Origin: Clostridiales bacterium
GTDB taxonomy: Bacteria; Bacillota; Clostridia; Oscillospirales; CAG-272
DNA: 64,000 nt
Direction of reading: 5' to 3'
Assembly (NCBI GenBank): GCA_022793655.1
Contig: JAAWDG010000017.1
Coordinates: 62,001 to 126,000 of the forward strand
This document shows positions 7,557 to 15,863 of this stretch, piece by piece. The notes under the pieces were generated by a model that was not told where the DNA came from, did no database searches, and was given only the letters and a program-made list of their open reading frames with translations. Position numbers and translations under genes: made by a program. Numbering within the stretch: the first letter of the stretch is position 1; each line of letters starts with the position of its first letter.

Positions 7557-8069
7557 TTATTCTTTCTTCCGCGTCAAGAAAATGCCAATGAGCGCACCAA
7601 TAAAAATAATCGGCGCTGTTCTGACAAACAGCCACTCCAATGAGTGAACCGCCACGCCAAGAACGGCGGTTTCAGCAGTACTATAATCCCATCCCAAATA
7701 AGGACTTTTGAATACAAATAATAAGACCGCAAAAACTGCTGCTATAGCTACACATAATGAAATCAGAAACCAATGCAGAATTCTTTTTCTTGCGATTTTT
7801 CTTTGTGCAAGTTGCAAGTTTATCACCTCCAGTTGTGCGGAAATCGCCTTTAAGCCATCAGCTTCTGTCTCCATGACAGTTTCTCCAAGCAACGTACTCA
7901 CCGATGTTTCAAGCGCTTCGGCTAGAGAGAGCAACATATCAGAATCAGGAACTGACAATCCTTGCTCCCATTTTGAAACCGTTTGTCGCACCACATTCAG
8001 CTTGACAGCAAGCTCCTGTTGCGAAAGTCCCTTTGATTTTCTAATGGCTTTCATATTTTCGTTTAGCAT
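7557..8069 (-). CDS. XRE-family regulator with two membrane segments
   Basis: A 170-residue protein. Residues 1-65 form an XRE DNA-binding domain (KGLSQQELAVKLNVVRQTVSKWEQG). A short linker follows, then two hydrophobic helices (ILHWFLISLCVAIAAVFAVLLFVF and TAPIIFIGALIGIFL) and a basic tail RKKE. This architecture is common among Firmicute membrane-linked repressors; the ligand is unknown. AGGAAGG lies upstream of the ATG. It has no obvious operon partner, since rsgA ends another unit downstream and the next gene is divergent. Confidence 0.8.
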   Translation of the reverse strand: MLNENMKAIRKSKGLSQQELAVKLNVVRQTVSKWEQGLSVPDSDMLLSLAEALETSVSTLLGETVMETEADGLKAISAQLEVINLQLAQRKIARKRILHWFLISLCVAIAAVFAVLLFVFKSPYLGWDYSTAETAVLGVAVHSLEWLFVRTAPIIFIGALIGIFLTRKKE

Positions 8070-8226
8070 TCGAGATACCTTCCTTTCTTTCAGTCATTAG
8101 TGCTATTATAAGCAGAACCGCCCGTTGCCGCAAGCAACGCAAATTAACATTCTATACCGATTCATTCGGTTTTGCCGGGAAAAAGAACTTGAACCGGGCT
8201 TTTTTTAAAAAAATTAGCAAATAGAG

Positions 8227-8255
8227 TTGAACCTAAGCCATTTTTCGTTTATGAT
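8227..8255 (+). promoter_or_regulatory. Sigma-A promoter for the 8262 methyltransferase
   Basis: TTGAAC (8227-8232), a 17-bp spacer and TATGAT (8250-8255). The expected transcript start is near 8262, at the first ATG of the gene, so the mRNA may be leaderless or translation may start at the ATG at 8274. Confidence 0.6.
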
Positions 8256-8261
8256 ATAGAC

Positions 8262-9461
8262 ATGGAAAATAATATGATGACAATTTTTGATACCGTATAT
8301 AGCGGTATGCTGCTCAAAAAAGCAGTCTTTTCAAAGCCACAAGACAAAAACACGCTGCGGTGCGTAGCGAAACCATTTGAAAAAAGAGGGCAATTCTTTA
8401 TTCAATTTGAAACTTTTACAACCGATGGCAAAGCACTGCATCACAACGAATCAGCCGGGCATGCGGCTGCCTACGCCTGTGACCTGCTGCAAAACAAATT
8501 CAAGCAGTGCAATCTTTTCACCACCGGCGGCGACTGTGAAATTAAAATTTCAAAAGCTGGCAAAACGCTGATTCACAATAAAATCAATCTAACAGCGGCC
8601 AGCTGTTTTACGCCGGCCGCCCACAACAAAGAAAAAAATACGATTTTATGTGAAAACACTTTTTACCCCTTTTTAGCCGCATTAGGCATCAGCGACCGCA
8701 CGGGGCGCATCTTTGACCGCAAACGCGCAAAATTTAAACAAATCAATCGCTTTTTAGAAATTATTGACGATATTTATCCCCGGTTGCATCCCACAAAAAC
8801 ACTAACAATTTACGATCTTTGCTGTGGTAAAAGCTATTTAACTTTTGCGGCTTATCACTATTTCACTGAAATCAAAAAGAGAACGGTTTCTATGATTGGC
8901 ATTGACCGAAAAGCAGATGTTATCGCATTCTGCACCAAGACAGCCGCCGAAGCTGGTTTTACTAACTTAACTTTTTTGTGCCAAAATATTGACGCGATTA
9001 GAGAGAGCTCGGCTGATTTAGTGCTTTCCCTACACGCCTGCGACACAGCAACCGATCTTGTATTAAATCAGGCAGTTAAAATGAAAGCCGACGTAATTTT
9101 ATCGACCCCCTGCTGCCACCATGAAATGATGGGCCAACTTACATGCGAACCGCTCGGTTTTATCACCAAGCATTCTCTGCTAAAACAAAAACTCTGTGAT
9201 GCGGCGACCGATAGCTTGCGCGCACTGCGCTTAGAGGCAGAGGGTTATAAAGTCACCGTATTAGAGTTAATTGACCCCGAGCAAACGCCGAAAAACATGA
9301 TGATTAAAGCGATCAAAAAGCCCATTTCAATCGAGAAAAGAGAAAAATTGCTGCAAGAGTATGATGAAGCCTGTCGCTTTTTGAACGCTTCACCAACCCT
9401 GAACCGTCTGCTGACCGAGAACATAAACGATACTGACATTGACAACCATCCCAAAGCATGA
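8262..9461 (+). CDS. Class I SAM-dependent methyltransferase
   Basis: A 399-residue protein. The C-terminal half carries a Rossmann methyltransferase of the Methyltransf_32 kind: TIYDLCCGKSYLTFAAYHY is SAM motif I, SMIGIDRKADV is motif II, and the family-typical LSLHACDTATD and STPCCHHE follow. The N-terminal 150 residues look like an accessory, possibly substrate-binding, domain. Related proteins are usually annotated as uncharacterized methyltransferases; RNA as substrate is possible but not shown. The start could be 8262 or the ATG at 8274, which has a weak GGAA upstream. The last codons contain the promoter of the next gene. Confidence 0.8.
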   Translation: MENNMMTIFDTVYSGMLLKKAVFSKPQDKNTLRCVAKPFEKRGQFFIQFETFTTDGKALHHNESAGHAAAYACDLLQNKFKQCNLFTTGGDCEIKISKAGKTLIHNKINLTAASCFTPAAHNKEKNTILCENTFYPFLAALGISDRTGRIFDRKRAKFKQINRFLEIIDDIYPRLHPTKTLTIYDLCCGKSYLTFAAYHYFTEIKKRTVSMIGIDRKADVIAFCTKTAAEAGFTNLTFLCQNIDAIRESSADLVLSLHACDTATDLVLNQAVKMKADVILSTPCCHHEMMGQLTCEPLGFITKHSLLKQKLCDAATDSLRALRLEAEGYKVTVLELIDPEQTPKNMMIKAIKKPISIEKREKLLQEYDEACRFLNASPTLNRLLTENINDTDIDNHPKA

Positions 9462-9467
9462 TATAAT
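9439..9467 (+). promoter_or_regulatory. Strong sigma-A promoter for the metal-binding lipoprotein
   Basis: TTGACA (9439-9444), 17 bp, TATAAT (9462-9467): a consensus promoter lying in the last codons of the upstream methyltransferase gene. Confidence 0.85.
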
Positions 9468-9469
9468 CA

Positions 9470-9500
9470 CATTAAATTGAGAATGATTCTCGATTTAATG
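9470..9500 (+). promoter_or_regulatory. Fur/Zur-type operator
   Basis: A 31-bp palindrome centred on 9485 with one mismatch. Its core GAGAATGATTCTC resembles Fur-family boxes of the 7-1-7 type. It starts three bases after the -10 box and covers the expected transcript start, so a bound repressor would block transcription. The downstream gene is a ZnuA/AdcA-like binding protein, so Zur (zinc) is the first candidate; Fur, MntR or PerR cannot be excluded from sequence alone. Confidence 0.75.
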
Positions 9501-9550
9501 TAAAAATATTGCCTTTGATGTCGCTGTTCAGGCAGCGAAACGGAGTTGTT

Positions 9551-10546
9551 ATGGTTAAAAAAATACTGCCCCTGCTGTTAATCTGTTCACTGCTGCTCTT
9601 TTCGGGAACCTTTTGCGCTTGTACGAAACAAGAACAAACAAAATCCGATCATATCAGTGTTGTCGTTACTCTTTTTCCTTTTTACGACTGGGTGCAAGAA
9701 ATCATAGGAGATAAAAGCGACGGCATTGATGTTTCCCTGCTTGTCAAGAACGGTACAGATTTACACAGCTATCAGCCAAGCATGGCAGACATTGTCAGCA
9801 TATCCACTTGCGATCTTTTTATTTATACAGGCGGCGAGTCAGATGCATGGGTTGACGATGTTTTATCCTCTGCCAAGAACAAAGACATGCGCGTCATTAA
9901 TCTCATCGATTTATTAGGCGATAACGCCAAAACAGAAGAAATGGTCGAAGGCATGGAAAAAGAGAACCATTCGCATGACGAAGATTCAGAAGCAGAATAT
10001 GACGAACATGTATGGCTGTCCCTAAAAAATGCAGTCATGTTTTGCCAAGCGATTGCTGAGCAATTAGACGCTCTTTGCCTGAATGCCAACAGCACAACAG
10101 ATGGAAATTTCTACCATACCCAAGCTGAAGCCTATATAAAGAAACTGCGCGACTTAGACGAAAAATACCAGCAAACGGTAGATGAAGCAGACACGGACAC
10201 GCTGCTTTTTGGCGACCGTTTCCCTTTTCGATACTTAACCCATGATTATGGTTTGCGCTATTATGCCGCCTTTTCGGGCTGTTCAGCCGAAACAGAAGCC
10301 AGCTTTGACACCATCGCCTTTCTTGCTAAAAAAATGGATGAGCTTAATCTTACGCACTGCATGGTGACAGAATCTTCAAACCATTCCATTGCCCAAACCA
10401 TTATTCAAAATACAAAAGAAAAAGACCAAGATATCCTCATGTTAGATTCACTGCAATCAGTTCTTTATTCTGAGATTGAGCAAGGGGTCAGCTATCTTGC
10501 CATCATGGAAAAAAATTTAGATACGCTAAAAACGGCTCTTCATTAA
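9551..10546 (+). CDS. Zinc/manganese ABC transporter substrate-binding lipoprotein
   Basis: A 331-residue member of the ZnuA/AdcA cluster A-I binding proteins. The signal sequence ends near cysteine 21-23 (FSGTFCACTK), so it is probably lipid-anchored outside the membrane. Family features include VVTLFPFYDWVQEI, the metal histidine in GTDLHSYQPS, a His/Asp/Glu-rich loop (ENHSHDEDSEAEYDEH) typical of zinc binders, and LLFGDRFPFRYLTHDYGL. The frame opens at 9509, but GGAG six bases before the ATG at 9551 sets the start. No permease or ATPase gene is next to it, so it is an orphan in this window and must serve a transporter elsewhere. A Fur/Zur-type box overlies its promoter. Confidence 0.9.
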   Translation: MVKKILPLLLICSLLLFSGTFCACTKQEQTKSDHISVVVTLFPFYDWVQEIIGDKSDGIDVSLLVKNGTDLHSYQPSMADIVSISTCDLFIYTGGESDAWVDDVLSSAKNKDMRVINLIDLLGDNAKTEEMVEGMEKENHSHDEDSEAEYDEHVWLSLKNAVMFCQAIAEQLDALCLNANSTTDGNFYHTQAEAYIKKLRDLDEKYQQTVDEADTDTLLFGDRFPFRYLTHDYGLRYYAAFSGCSAETEASFDTIAFLAKKMDELNLTHCMVTESSNHSIAQTIIQNTKEKDQDILMLDSLQSVLYSEIEQGVSYLAIMEKNLDTLKTALH

Positions 10547-10558
10547 ACACGATAATTT

Positions 10559-10599
10559 GCCCACAAAGGTGCCCTAATTACCAGAGCATCTTTGTGGGC
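10559..10599 (+). terminator. Hairpin after the metal-binding lipoprotein gene
   Basis: GCCCACAAAG (10559-10568) pairs with CTTTGTGGGC (10590-10599), and the inner bases pair partly. CGCTTTCC follows, so the T-tract is short. Confidence 0.6.
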
Positions 10600-10644
10600 G
10601 CTTTCCATCTATAGCTATTGATTCGGCCGTTCGATTCGTCAACA

Positions 10645-10698
10645 AATCTATTATAAATAAAGGGAGACACGCTTAACTGCCAGTGTCTCCTTTTGTTT
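10645..10698. terminator. Intrinsic terminator before murA end
   Basis: GGAGACAC (10663-10670) and GTGTCTCC (10683-10690) form the stem. TTTTGTTTTC follows on the + strand and CCTTTATTTATAA on the minus strand, so it can end murA transcription and also act as a backup on the other strand. Confidence 0.7.
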
Positions 10699-10719
10699 TC
10701 GTTCCATATTCAATAATCA

Positions 10720-12006
10720 TTAAGCCATCATGCCAAATGATACCGCATCTGGTATGCTAATCTTTTTAATATCTGCGCCGACCGCCCTTAGCTTGCCGAC
10801 CAGATCATCATACCCTCGCTCAATCCGATAAATATTATCAATTTCAGTTTTGCCATCAATGGCGAGTCCTGCAATCACCATCGCAGCACCCGCGCGCAAA
10901 TCCACCGCGCTTACTTGTGCGCCCGAGAGCGGCGTACCACCCTCAATAATGGCTGTCTTGCCATCAATCTTAATCGAAGCGCCCATGCGCTGCAATTGTT
11001 CAACATACTTAAACCGATCAAAAATACTGTCATTCAAAAAACTAACCCCGCTGGCAAGGCACATAAGAACAGCTACCTGTGGCTGCATATCTGTCGGAAA
11101 GCCAGGGTAAGGTAAAGTTTTTACATTGATTTTCCTTAGCTTTTTTGTGGCTGAGACGATAACATAATCATCATCCTCCACCACATCTACGCCCATTTCC
11201 TCTAATTTAGCTGTAATGGACTCTAAATGCTTGGGAATCACATTATTAATGCGCAGCGTTCCGCCAGTAGCCGCCGCCGCCATCATATAGGTGCCCGCTT
11301 CAATCATATCAGGAATAATCGCATACGTACAGCCATGAAGCGACTCGACACCACGAATCCGTATCGTATCCGTCCCTGCGCCGCGAATCACGGCACCGCA
11401 TGTATTCAAAAAGTTAGCAAGGTCGACAATATGCGGCTCTCTGGCTGCGTTTTCGATAACAGTACAGCCACGCGCCTTTACGGCCGCCAACATGATATTC
11501 ATAGTGCCGCCGACTGTTACCTCATCAAAAAATACATGTGCACCCACAAGGCCGTCCTGCGCCTCTGCTTTTACATAGCCGCCCTCCAAAGTCACTTCAG
11601 CACCAAGGGCCTCAAATCCTTTAATATGCTGGTCAATTGGTCGTACACCAAAATCACACCCGCCCGGATAACCAACATAGGCTTTGCCAAACCGGCCGAG
11701 TTCGGAACCTAATAAATAATATGAAGCACGCAGCTTTCTCACCAAATCAATCGGCGCGCTGCCGCCTTGAATATTTTGCGTGTCCAGCTCAACCGTGTTT
11801 TTATCTAACATTCGAACTGAAGCACCCATACGCTGTAATATATCAAGTGAAATGTAAACATCGCTAATCGCTGGCACATTTTCAATAACGCACCGGCCAT
11901 CTACCAATAAAGAAGCAAACAAAATTGGCAGCGCACCGTTTTTCATACCGCTTATATCAATGGTACCACGAAGCGGTATACCGCCATTTATCACAATTTT
12001 TTCCAT
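10720..12006 (-). CDS. murA: UDP-N-acetylglucosamine 1-carboxyvinyltransferase
   Basis: First committed step of peptidoglycan synthesis: enolpyruvyl transfer from PEP to UDP-GlcNAc in the cytoplasm. The N-terminus INGGIPLRGTIDISGMKNGALPI carries the KNG motif, and later blocks such as YPGGCDFGVRPIDQHIKGFEALGA and LPYPGFPTDMQPQ are family hallmarks. The position of the catalytic cysteine loop reads VTVGGTMNIM around the central domain. The frame opens at 12093, but the family start and an upstream GGAG support 12006, giving 428 residues. A 200-base A+T-rich gap upstream would hold its promoter. It is a single gene, not part of a cell-wall cluster here. Confidence 0.95.
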   Translation of the reverse strand: MEKIVINGGIPLRGTIDISGMKNGALPILFASLLVDGRCVIENVPAISDVYISLDILQRMGASVRMLDKNTVELDTQNIQGGSAPIDLVRKLRASYYLLGSELGRFGKAYVGYPGGCDFGVRPIDQHIKGFEALGAEVTLEGGYVKAEAQDGLVGAHVFFDEVTVGGTMNIMLAAVKARGCTVIENAAREPHIVDLANFLNTCGAVIRGAGTDTIRIRGVESLHGCTYAIIPDMIEAGTYMMAAAATGGTLRINNVIPKHLESITAKLEEMGVDVVEDDDYVIVSATKKLRKINVKTLPYPGFPTDMQPQVAVLMCLASGVSFLNDSIFDRFKYVEQLQRMGASIKIDGKTAIIEGGTPLSGAQVSAVDLRAGAAMVIAGLAIDGKTEIDNIYRIERGYDDLVGKLRAVGADIKKISIPDAVSFGMMA

Positions 12007-12211
12007 TTTAAATTTGACTCCATTCATGCGAAGCGCAAAGAACTGTGCGAATATGCAGCGTTCCCTACCCTTATTATGCGCACAAAAAAGCACACAAAAA
12101 ATACAAATTGTCGTTTATCACTAAATTTGTACGCAAAGATTGTATCATATATTTACACAATTGTCAATGTTTAGGAATCCAAACCGCCGCACAAACAACA
12201 TTCATTACATA

Positions 12212-13336
12212 TTATGCCGCCGGTGCATCATCGTTCCTGCTTTTTACATAAAAAACGGCTAAATCTACTACCATTCCATAACTTTTTGTACCTGCGCTTT
12301 GCCCTTGCGTTTTCAAATAAACATCGTTCACTGCATTTGTCACAACAGAAGCCGTGCTTTTTGAATACTTGCTGTAAAAGTCACTATATGCCTTTAGTTC
12401 ATATTGCACACGAGAATCTGTCTGTTTCCACACCTCATGATACAGTGTCTTGTCTGCCGAATATAGCGCATTGATTAAATACTCATACATATTGATATAG
12501 CCGCTGTAGCGAATATATGGATCCTCAGAAGCTGCGCAAACCAAAAAAGCCATAAAATTCGCTTCATTCTCCGCCGCGATGCCGCGCTGGTGAGACATTT
12601 CATGCGCCGCTGTATACGGAAGCGTATAATCGGGGAAATGAATGTTCAAATTTGCCTCGCCCGTATAAAAGGTATAAACGCCTGAAATATGCGTATAAGT
12701 CATTGGCTCACTAAGCGCAATCAATTTAACGGGGCTATGCAGCTTTGAGACAAATGTATACTGGTCGCTAATCACCGCATAGGCATCATTGAGTTTATCA
12801 ATCATCTCTTGATGCGAATAAGGCAAATCAGAAGCGCCGCCAAAAGCAAACGTTACCTCGGCCAGCTGTTCTTTGGCACACTGGTTAAAATATAACGCCG
12901 CCTCATATAAATCCTCTTTTGAAACCGGCTTCTGTTCATAACCCAATTTCTGATCTAACGAAGTTCCCCGATAAGCCGAGGCAAACATAAACACAAACAA
13001 ACTGTATAGCAAACTTAACACCGACAACAAAATAAATATTAAACGGACGCTTTGCCGGTTTGATGCATGACGTATTGTCCTGATACAATAAAAAATTAAT
13101 AGGCCTGACAACACCGGCATAGACAAAATCACCGTTTCAGCTAAAGAAAATGGTAAAATGCCCGTCAGTTTCGCAAGCGTTCCCCTGCAAAAAGCACCTA
13201 TTGTCATATTAAAAAAATCAGCAAACGAGCTTGAAAAATAAAATGAAACATGCAGACAAGCTGCCAAAATGGCAAGGCCAAACAATAGCATACAGGTTAG
13301 CGGACATATGTTACGCATTTTTTTCCAACTTGTCAT
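12212..13336 (-). CDS. DUF3810 family membrane protein with HExxH-like motif
   Basis: A 374-residue protein with three N-terminal membrane segments (CMLLFGLAILAACLHV, the SLAETVILSMPVLSGLLIFY region, and LIFILLSVLSLLYSLFVFMF) and a large outer domain. This outer domain contains AAHEMSHQRGIAAENEANFMAFL, a zinc-metalloprotease-like HExxH with a downstream Glu, as in the DUF3810 family. It is probably a membrane-anchored peptidase, but the substrate is unknown. GGAGAG five bases before the ATG at 13336 makes this start better than the one at 13348. The gene lies between murA and a pseudouridine synthase on the same strand, without clear coupling. Confidence 0.8.
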   Translation of the reverse strand: MTSWKKMRNICPLTCMLLFGLAILAACLHVSFYFSSSFADFFNMTIGAFCRGTLAKLTGILPFSLAETVILSMPVLSGLLIFYCIRTIRHASNRQSVRLIFILLSVLSLLYSLFVFMFASAYRGTSLDQKLGYEQKPVSKEDLYEAALYFNQCAKEQLAEVTFAFGGASDLPYSHQEMIDKLNDAYAVISDQYTFVSKLHSPVKLIALSEPMTYTHISGVYTFYTGEANLNIHFPDYTLPYTAAHEMSHQRGIAAENEANFMAFLVCAASEDPYIRYSGYINMYEYLINALYSADKTLYHEVWKQTDSRVQYELKAYSDFYSKYSKSTASVVTNAVNDVYLKTQGQSAGTKSYGMVVDLAVFYVKSRNDDAPAA

Positions 13337-13424
13337 TTTACTCTCCATTCTTGATACCCTATGAACAAAATAACGCTCGCCCAGCTACCAGCTTTTTGAC
13401 TGATAACATGGAAAGCAAGCATGT

Positions 13425-14330
13425 TTATTGCATTTGTTTGATGATTTGCTGCATATCGTCCGGCAGATCGGCGCAAAATTCTAACATCTGATTATTTAAA
13501 GGATGTCGAAAGCAAATTCTGCCTGCATGCAGTGCTTGTCGGCCGATTTTTTCTGAAGCATGTCCATACAAAGTATCTCCACAGATAGGAAATCCCATAC
13601 CGGAAAAATGCACACGCAGCTGATGGGTGCGGCCTGTTAAAGGCTGCGCCTCTACCACGCTGAAATGCTCATTTTTTCGTAAACAACGATAACGGGTTTC
13701 GGCATACTCACTGGCTTTTCCCTCGAAAGCGTTTATCCGTATCATGATGCTTGGTTCGGCACGTCTGATATAATTTTGAATCAAACCCTCTTCTTTGTTT
13801 TTTTGCAGCGTTCCTTCTAAAATAGCAGTATAAAACTTATTTACTTTTCGCTCGCTCATTTGCTTGGCCAGGTGAGCCGCTGCAATTTTATGACGTGCAA
13901 TCACAACGATACCGCTGGTATCCCGGTCCAGCCGATTAGCCGCTCGAAAAACAAATGGGCAACCCTTTTGCTGATATTGATAGGCAACGGCATTCGCCAG
14001 TGTATCCATATAGTGTCCATGCGTAGGATGCGTAGGCATGCCAGCCGGTTTATTGACCACCAAGATAGCAGAATCCTCATAGATAACAGACACCGGCAAA
14101 TCCACCGGTACAAGCGCTTCATTCTCATGTATTTTCGCGTCTTCAAGATCGATACACAACCTATCATTGGCATGCAGAACCGCTCTTACCGTTACACGCA
14201 CGCCGTTTAGCATAAGCCCTGTTTCTTTTTGTTTTAACATGGTAAGGGCGGCCCGTGAAAATCCCATTTCACGGCGAAGAAAATCACGTAAAACCATTCC
14301 CTGCTCTTTTTCAGTTATTTCTATTTCCAT
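13425..14330 (-). CDS. RluA-family pseudouridine synthase
   Basis: Isomerizes uridine to pseudouridine in rRNA or tRNA. Residues 1-70 form an S4-like RNA-binding region (LRDFLRREMGFSRAALTMLKQ). The catalytic domain has VVNKPAGMPTHPTHGH, the catalytic aspartate in ANRLDRDTSGIVVIA and the late motif PLTGRTHQLRVHFSGMGFPICGD. The 301-residue length is normal for RluD-like proteins. The exact RNA target cannot be read from sequence. The ATG at 14330 lies in a shared promoter region with the divergent SLH gene. Confidence 0.92.
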   Translation of the reverse strand: MEIEITEKEQGMVLRDFLRREMGFSRAALTMLKQKETGLMLNGVRVTVRAVLHANDRLCIDLEDAKIHENEALVPVDLPVSVIYEDSAILVVNKPAGMPTHPTHGHYMDTLANAVAYQYQQKGCPFVFRAANRLDRDTSGIVVIARHKIAAAHLAKQMSERKVNKFYTAILEGTLQKNKEEGLIQNYIRRAEPSIMIRINAFEGKASEYAETRYRCLRKNEHFSVVEAQPLTGRTHQLRVHFSGMGFPICGDTLYGHASEKIGRQALHAGRICFRHPLNNQMLEFCADLPDDMQQIIKQMQ

Positions 14331-14518
14331 GTATTATTCTGCTTTCATTTTCTTTTTTAGCCATGCAAAGATTTATTTTTATTATACTATTTTTACCAAC
14401 CATTTTCAAGACGGTATAACTTTACCTTATACGGAAAAAATGAAAATAGAAGCAATTCCTGAACGAAAAATCCTGTCAGGAACCACTGTTAAATTTCATT
14501 ACTTTTGGGGAGAAAACC

Positions 14519-15802
14519 ATGAAAAAAAACATTTATCCAATTGTCTCTATGATTCTCTGCTCGATTTTGTTAGGCGCCATATTTGTCTGCAATGCCTTGC
14601 TTTCACCTGGTATGGCCGTTATTGAAAACGACTTAGAATTCATAAAAAGCGGCGTAACCAATAACGATGTTTACTTTACAATGAATGACTTTCAAAACAT
14701 CACCGGCGCTGAGAAAATCGAATCAGTCACTGTTCTGTCCTTGCCGGACAGTGCCTCTGGTACGCTAAAACTCGGTGACACCAGCATTTATGAAAACCAA
14801 GTCATCGGCGCCTCTAATTTTGACATTTTCTTCTTCCGTCCCTGTACCGACGTCAGCGCCGCCAGCCACTTTGATTTGCGCATTTCAACCGGAAAAGAAA
14901 ACTATGATGTCACCTGTGAAATTAAAATGTTAGACCATATCAACACCGCACCCGTCGCCGCTATTGATGATGACTCTCTTACCATTCGCACCAAGCAAGA
15001 TGTAACCTACTATGGCAAACTTTCTGCGAATGATCCCGAAGGAGACCCGCTTAACTTTACCATTACCAACACGGCGAAACACGGTACCGTCACTGTTACC
15101 GATTCGATTGGCGGTTCTTATAAATACACCCCGGCAAACGGATACACAGGTAAAGATTCGTTTACCTACCAGGTATATGATGAATTCGGCAATTATTCGG
15201 ATACCGCAAAAGTATCCATTACCGTTGAAAAAAATGCAAGCGGTGTTTATTACTGCGACATGCGTGAAAGTTGGGCGCACAATGCCGCCATCACGCTAGC
15301 AGAGCAAGGCATTATGACAGGTGAAAGCATTGGCGAAAACATGTTGTTTGGCCCCGATTATCGCGTATCCAGAGCTGAATTTCTCGCCATGGCCATGGAT
15401 GTGTGCAAAATTGAAGCAGACAAAACCCTAACCCGGACTGATTTTACCGACAATGACCAAATTCCCGAACATTTAGTCAGCTATGTAGCCACTGCTAAAA
15501 AAATGGGTTATATCAGCGGTACCGAAACCGAAGAAGGCGTATTCTTTTATCCCAACAATACCATTACCAGGGCTGAGGCCGCTGTTATTTTAGGCAAATT
15601 ACTGGATATTAAAGTAAACGGTACTATCGCAGTATTCAACGATGATTCAAGCATACCTGTTTGGGCGCAAAGTTCTATGTATGCACTTTCCAGCAATGGC
15701 ATTCTCTCAGGAACTGGCATGGGTTATGCCTCTCCCTATACCGAGGTAACCAGAGATCAAACAGCGACCATGCTGTGCGCCGTATTAGAATATCAGAAAT
15801 AA
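14519..15802 (+). CDS. S-layer-homology surface protein with cadherin-like domain
   Basis: A 427-residue secreted protein. A signal peptide or membrane anchor (IYPIVSMILCSILLGAIFVCNALL) is followed by a beta-rich domain. A cadherin-like (Big_9/VCBS type) module at about 145-240 has APVAAIDDDSLTIRTKQDV, ANDPEGDPLNFTIT and YTPANGYTGKDSFTYQVYD. Three SLH repeats at about 245-427 anchor it to secondary cell-wall polymers, with the motifs VSRAEFLAMA, ITRAEAAVIL and VTRDQTATML. GGGGAGAAAACC before the ATG is the RBS. It probably sits on the cell or spore surface; the ligand is unknown. A strong terminator follows. Confidence 0.88.
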   Translation: MKKNIYPIVSMILCSILLGAIFVCNALLSPGMAVIENDLEFIKSGVTNNDVYFTMNDFQNITGAEKIESVTVLSLPDSASGTLKLGDTSIYENQVIGASNFDIFFFRPCTDVSAASHFDLRISTGKENYDVTCEIKMLDHINTAPVAAIDDDSLTIRTKQDVTYYGKLSANDPEGDPLNFTITNTAKHGTVTVTDSIGGSYKYTPANGYTGKDSFTYQVYDEFGNYSDTAKVSITVEKNASGVYYCDMRESWAHNAAITLAEQGIMTGESIGENMLFGPDYRVSRAEFLAMAMDVCKIEADKTLTRTDFTDNDQIPEHLVSYVATAKKMGYISGTETEEGVFFYPNNTITRAEAAVILGKLLDIKVNGTIAVFNDDSSIPVWAQSSMYALSSNGILSGTGMGYASPYTEVTRDQTATMLCAVLEYQK

Positions 15803-15820
15803 AAATCTCAAAAACGCATA

Positions 15821-15852
15821 AAAAACGGGCTTGTGTGGACAGCCCGTTTTTT
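15821..15852. terminator. Bidirectional intrinsic terminator
   Basis: AAAAACGGGCT (15821-15831) pairs with AGCCCGTTTTT (15841-15851) over a 9-base loop. A/T tracts on both sides let it serve the SLH gene and the convergent phosphoesterase gene. Confidence 0.9.
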
Positions 15853-15863
15853 GTATAACTATT

